NCBI RefSeq assembly: GCF_000801105.2
Contig: NC_079516.1
Coordinates: 8,494,001 to 8,558,000 of the forward strand
Length of the DNA stretch: 64,000 nt
Direction of reading: 5' to 3'
From: Raphanus sativus
Taxonomy: Eukaryota > Streptophyta > Magnoliopsida > Brassicales > Brassicaceae
Shown: piece after piece, positions 61,539-64,000 of the stretch
How positions within the stretch are numbered: position 1 is the first letter of the stretch
How the letters are laid out: every line of letters begins with the position of its first letter
Program-made: the position numbers and the translations under genes
The notes under the pieces: generated by a model
What the model was told of the DNA's origin: nothing
Database searches by the model: none
The model's input: the letters and a program-made list of their open reading frames with translations, nothing else

Positions 61539-63961
61539 ATGGAGGAAGAGCTTCTACCTCCCAGGATGTTCGCTGCGGGGGATGAACCTGTGGGTGAACG
61601 GATCAACTCATACCACAAGGTTAAGACAACAAGATCAATCCTCGCCGCCTTAGAACCCGATGAGTTAGAGTTTATCCGAAACTCCACTTTTGGGAAAATC
61701 ATCGCAATTGACGACTACCCGACCTTCTCCGGCGCGTTTGGCCAGTATATATTGGTGAGGCTTCTCAAGGTCAACAAAAAGTATGAGATTTGGTTTTTGT
61801 TCGCTGGAAACCCTATCAGGATGTCGCTCCGAGAGTTCGCCATCGTCACCGGTTTGAATTGTGGGAAGATCCCAGAGCCTGCTAAGAAGAGGAGTAACCC
61901 GTTAAAACAGAAGTTGTACTGGAATGAACTGTTTGGGTCTTTGAAATTCTGTACCGTCCAGACAGCCATCGAGATGTTGAAGAGCAAGGTGGTTAAAACC
62001 AGAGATGAGAGGATCAAGTTCGCGTGTTTGGCGATAACCTCTTCGATTCTATTTCCATCCTCACACGCACCCCGCATCATTCCTGAGCATGTTGAACTCA
62101 TTCGGGACTTAAATGAGTTTCTTGCCTTTCCCTGGGGCAGAGCTGCTTACCAAACGCTCGCCACAACTCTTATCTCGAAGGATGCACTCTCACTGTCGAA
62201 AGCATCTTTGGCTATTCGTGGATACGTTGACGCCATTCAACTAGTTCTTATCGCTGCCATCCCTCAGTTGAAGGAAGAAATCACAGAATCTTCCAAACCA
62301 ATAGTCATTCCGGACTCTGATAGCGAAGGGGAGTCTCCTGACGAAGCCACTGCTTCTGAGGATGACAACGCGATGGATCAGGAGAAAACAGGTCCCATCA
62401 CCAAGTACGTTATCATTCCTGGCCACGCCAAGACAGCAGATATGGAGTGTCAGGTAGCTTTTACACCCAACTCCATTCTTAACGGCTAACAATCTTTCAT
62501 TTACTCTACTTTACTTGGATAAGCGTTTTTACCATTGCTTCTACATAATAGCTCCTTCGGTAGCCTGTAATTTTATTTGAATCCACGCAGTTTGTTAGCA
62601 TTGTTTTTTCGATTTTACACGTAACGCCATAGTTAACAGTTAACATGTAACAGTTTATGCTAATATACTGTACCGTGTGTACCATTTTCTGGTAGTTGTT
62701 ATATCATTTGTTAACCGTAAATAGTAAATATATACTTAGTTTGTTGTTAGATGCTTTATCCTTGGTTGTTTCAATTCTAAAGTTAGGGCTTTGTACTTGT
62801 GGGGTTCCTTGTTTATCAAATCTTTATGTACCCGTTAACTACCAACATTGGTCGATAACAGCTAGGTTATATGTCATCCTTGTGCTGGGCATTTTTCTGA
62901 CCCTTCTCTCACCGATCTTAACACCTACATTCCTCTATTTCGCGTCAATGCAGGTTCTTGTCAAGAATATTTTAGATGATCCCTACGAAGGTTGGTCAAA
63001 TGGTCTGGACTTTTCATGGGTCGATGAGTTAGAAGATCCGGCGGTTGACAACATGGTCCGTTTGATCACCCTTGGTTTCTTTTTTAGGAAGGAAATGTTT
63101 AGTGGTGGTCTAAACGCCAATGATCTCTCACGTATAAGGCTGAAGGATAAAGAAAAAAATGAAAAGCGAGAGAAGAAGATGAAGGAGAAAAAAAGAAAGG
63201 ACAAGGCCCCCGTTGGGGAGGAGGCTGAATGCGAGGATACTAGACCTTCGCCCTCTGATTTCGTTGATGACATTTCCTTACTGGAGGACCGCATTTATCA
63301 GGCCCTTGATGCCAAGCTGGAGAAGCTCTTTTCACCAAACAGTCAATCTCGTCTAGGCGCTTTCATCCAGTCCACCATTACTCAATGCCTCAAGGACACT
63401 GACCAGAAGATTGGTGATGCTACAGCTCGTTGTATGAAGGACATGCAAGCAGCAATAATTCAGGCTGTAACTTGTTTCATTGGAGACCCCCGTACGCTCC
63501 ATGTTTCTCCCGTGGAGAACATCTCTAAAGAGACGACAATAGGCCTTGTTCATGTCTCCGGCAGCACCCATTGCCCTGTGTCCGCCACCATATCACCTCT
63601 GCCTCAGCACATTACCCCCGCTGAAGCTGCTGAACGCCAAATCGACGATGTCCTTCGTGATCTGAACCTTGTACCGGAAGTTCCTCTCTCTGCATGCCCA
63701 GACGCCGACGTCTCTCAACACTTGGCTGTTGACACAGAGGAACATTTAGAGGAGCCTGACAACCAGAAACTGGTAACTTTTTTTTATCAGCTAAACTTAA
63801 CAGTTACCATGTAACATTACAACATACTTTAATTGTTCATTTATAGGTGTCGTTTTTTCATATGCTAATCATCTCCAATTTTTTATTTTCAGTGTGATGA
63901 CCCCCCAGTTGAAGAAGAGGGGAATGATGGAGATGGGAAGGAGCCTGACATTAAGTCACCG
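61539..63961 (+). CDS. DUF1985-domain protein of Ulp1/Kaonashi-MULE type, 3' end outside window
   Basis: Exons at 61539-62453, 62954-63772 and 63893-63961 join in frame (at least 601 residues), and another donor at 63962 shows it continues. The DUF1985 core lies at about residues 60-110 and includes FAGNPIRMSLREFAIVTGLN. An acidic DSDSEGESPDE linker follows, then VLVKNILDDPYEGWSNGLDF, a Lys/Glu-rich block (KEKNEKREKKMKEKKRKDK) and a Ser/Thr-rich tail. In Brassicaceae such genes usually end in a Ulp1-like SUMO protease domain and are often carried by Kaonashi-type Mutator elements. Neither the protease domain nor transposon ends are inside this window. No stop or frameshift is present. Confidence 0.8.
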
Positions 63962-64000
63962 GTAAATACTGACTTAACGCTCAAATTCACATGCTATCTG

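Overview
This is plant nuclear DNA, almost certainly from a Brassicaceae species. It is AT-rich, its genes have GT-AG introns, and its proteins read closely like Arabidopsis ones: SLU7, a PH-RCC1-FYVE-BRX protein, an ADK1-type casein kinase I, CYP89A, an ALOG/LSH protein, an NDR kinase relic and an F-box/kelch protein. It also holds Helitron, PIF/Harbinger, hAT, LINE and MULE-type debris. Two 100-N blocks mark scaffold gaps.

Layout. (1) 1-6690 is a normal gene region: the 3' part of SLU7, then a complete nine-exon PH-RCC1-FYVE-BRX gene. (2) 6691-10918 is AT-rich intergenic sequence with a degenerate telomere-like repeat, one unidentified exon-like fragment and a gap. (3) 10919-46711 is one huge imperfect inverted repeat. 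The left arm (about 16.1 kb) and right arm (about 19.4 kb) face each other around an axis at about 27.0-27.3 kb, where the second gap lies. Each arm carries, from outside in: a Helitron 3' end, a 2-kb field of a repeated 'tagttgtac'-type motif, an intact intronless F-box/kelch gene, an NDR-kinase pseudogene, a truncated signal-peptide ORF, a Harbinger-type MITE and an ALOG/LSH gene. (4) 46712-55075 is mostly transposon debris, with a MITE at 48546-48910, a hAT-type element at 52129-52754 and a GC-rich retroposon-like block. (5) 55076-63961 holds a casein kinase I gene, an intronless CYP89A gene on the minus strand, and the 5' part of a DUF1985 gene of the type carried by Kaonashi-like Mutator elements, cut by the window edge.

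The arms have diverged by substitutions and by at least eight arm-specific insertions. For several of these the other arm preserves the unoccupied target site. Right-arm-only insertions include a 2.66-kb LINE with an intact reverse transcriptase frame, a 1-kb LINE tail, a Harbinger element and a hAT MITE. Left-arm-only insertions include a Harbinger MITE, a 1-kb Sadhu-like retroposon and another 1-kb element. Once these are subtracted the arms match in length at about 13.7-13.9 kb. The duplication is therefore old relative to these insertions and is not a simple mirror error of one read set, although the join at the axis crosses an assembly gap.

The most interesting biology is this large palindrome. 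A transcript crossing the axis would fold into a long hairpin containing F-box, NDR-kinase and ALOG sequence, so the locus could be a source of small RNAs that act on related genes elsewhere. That is inference; nothing in the sequence shows such a transcript.
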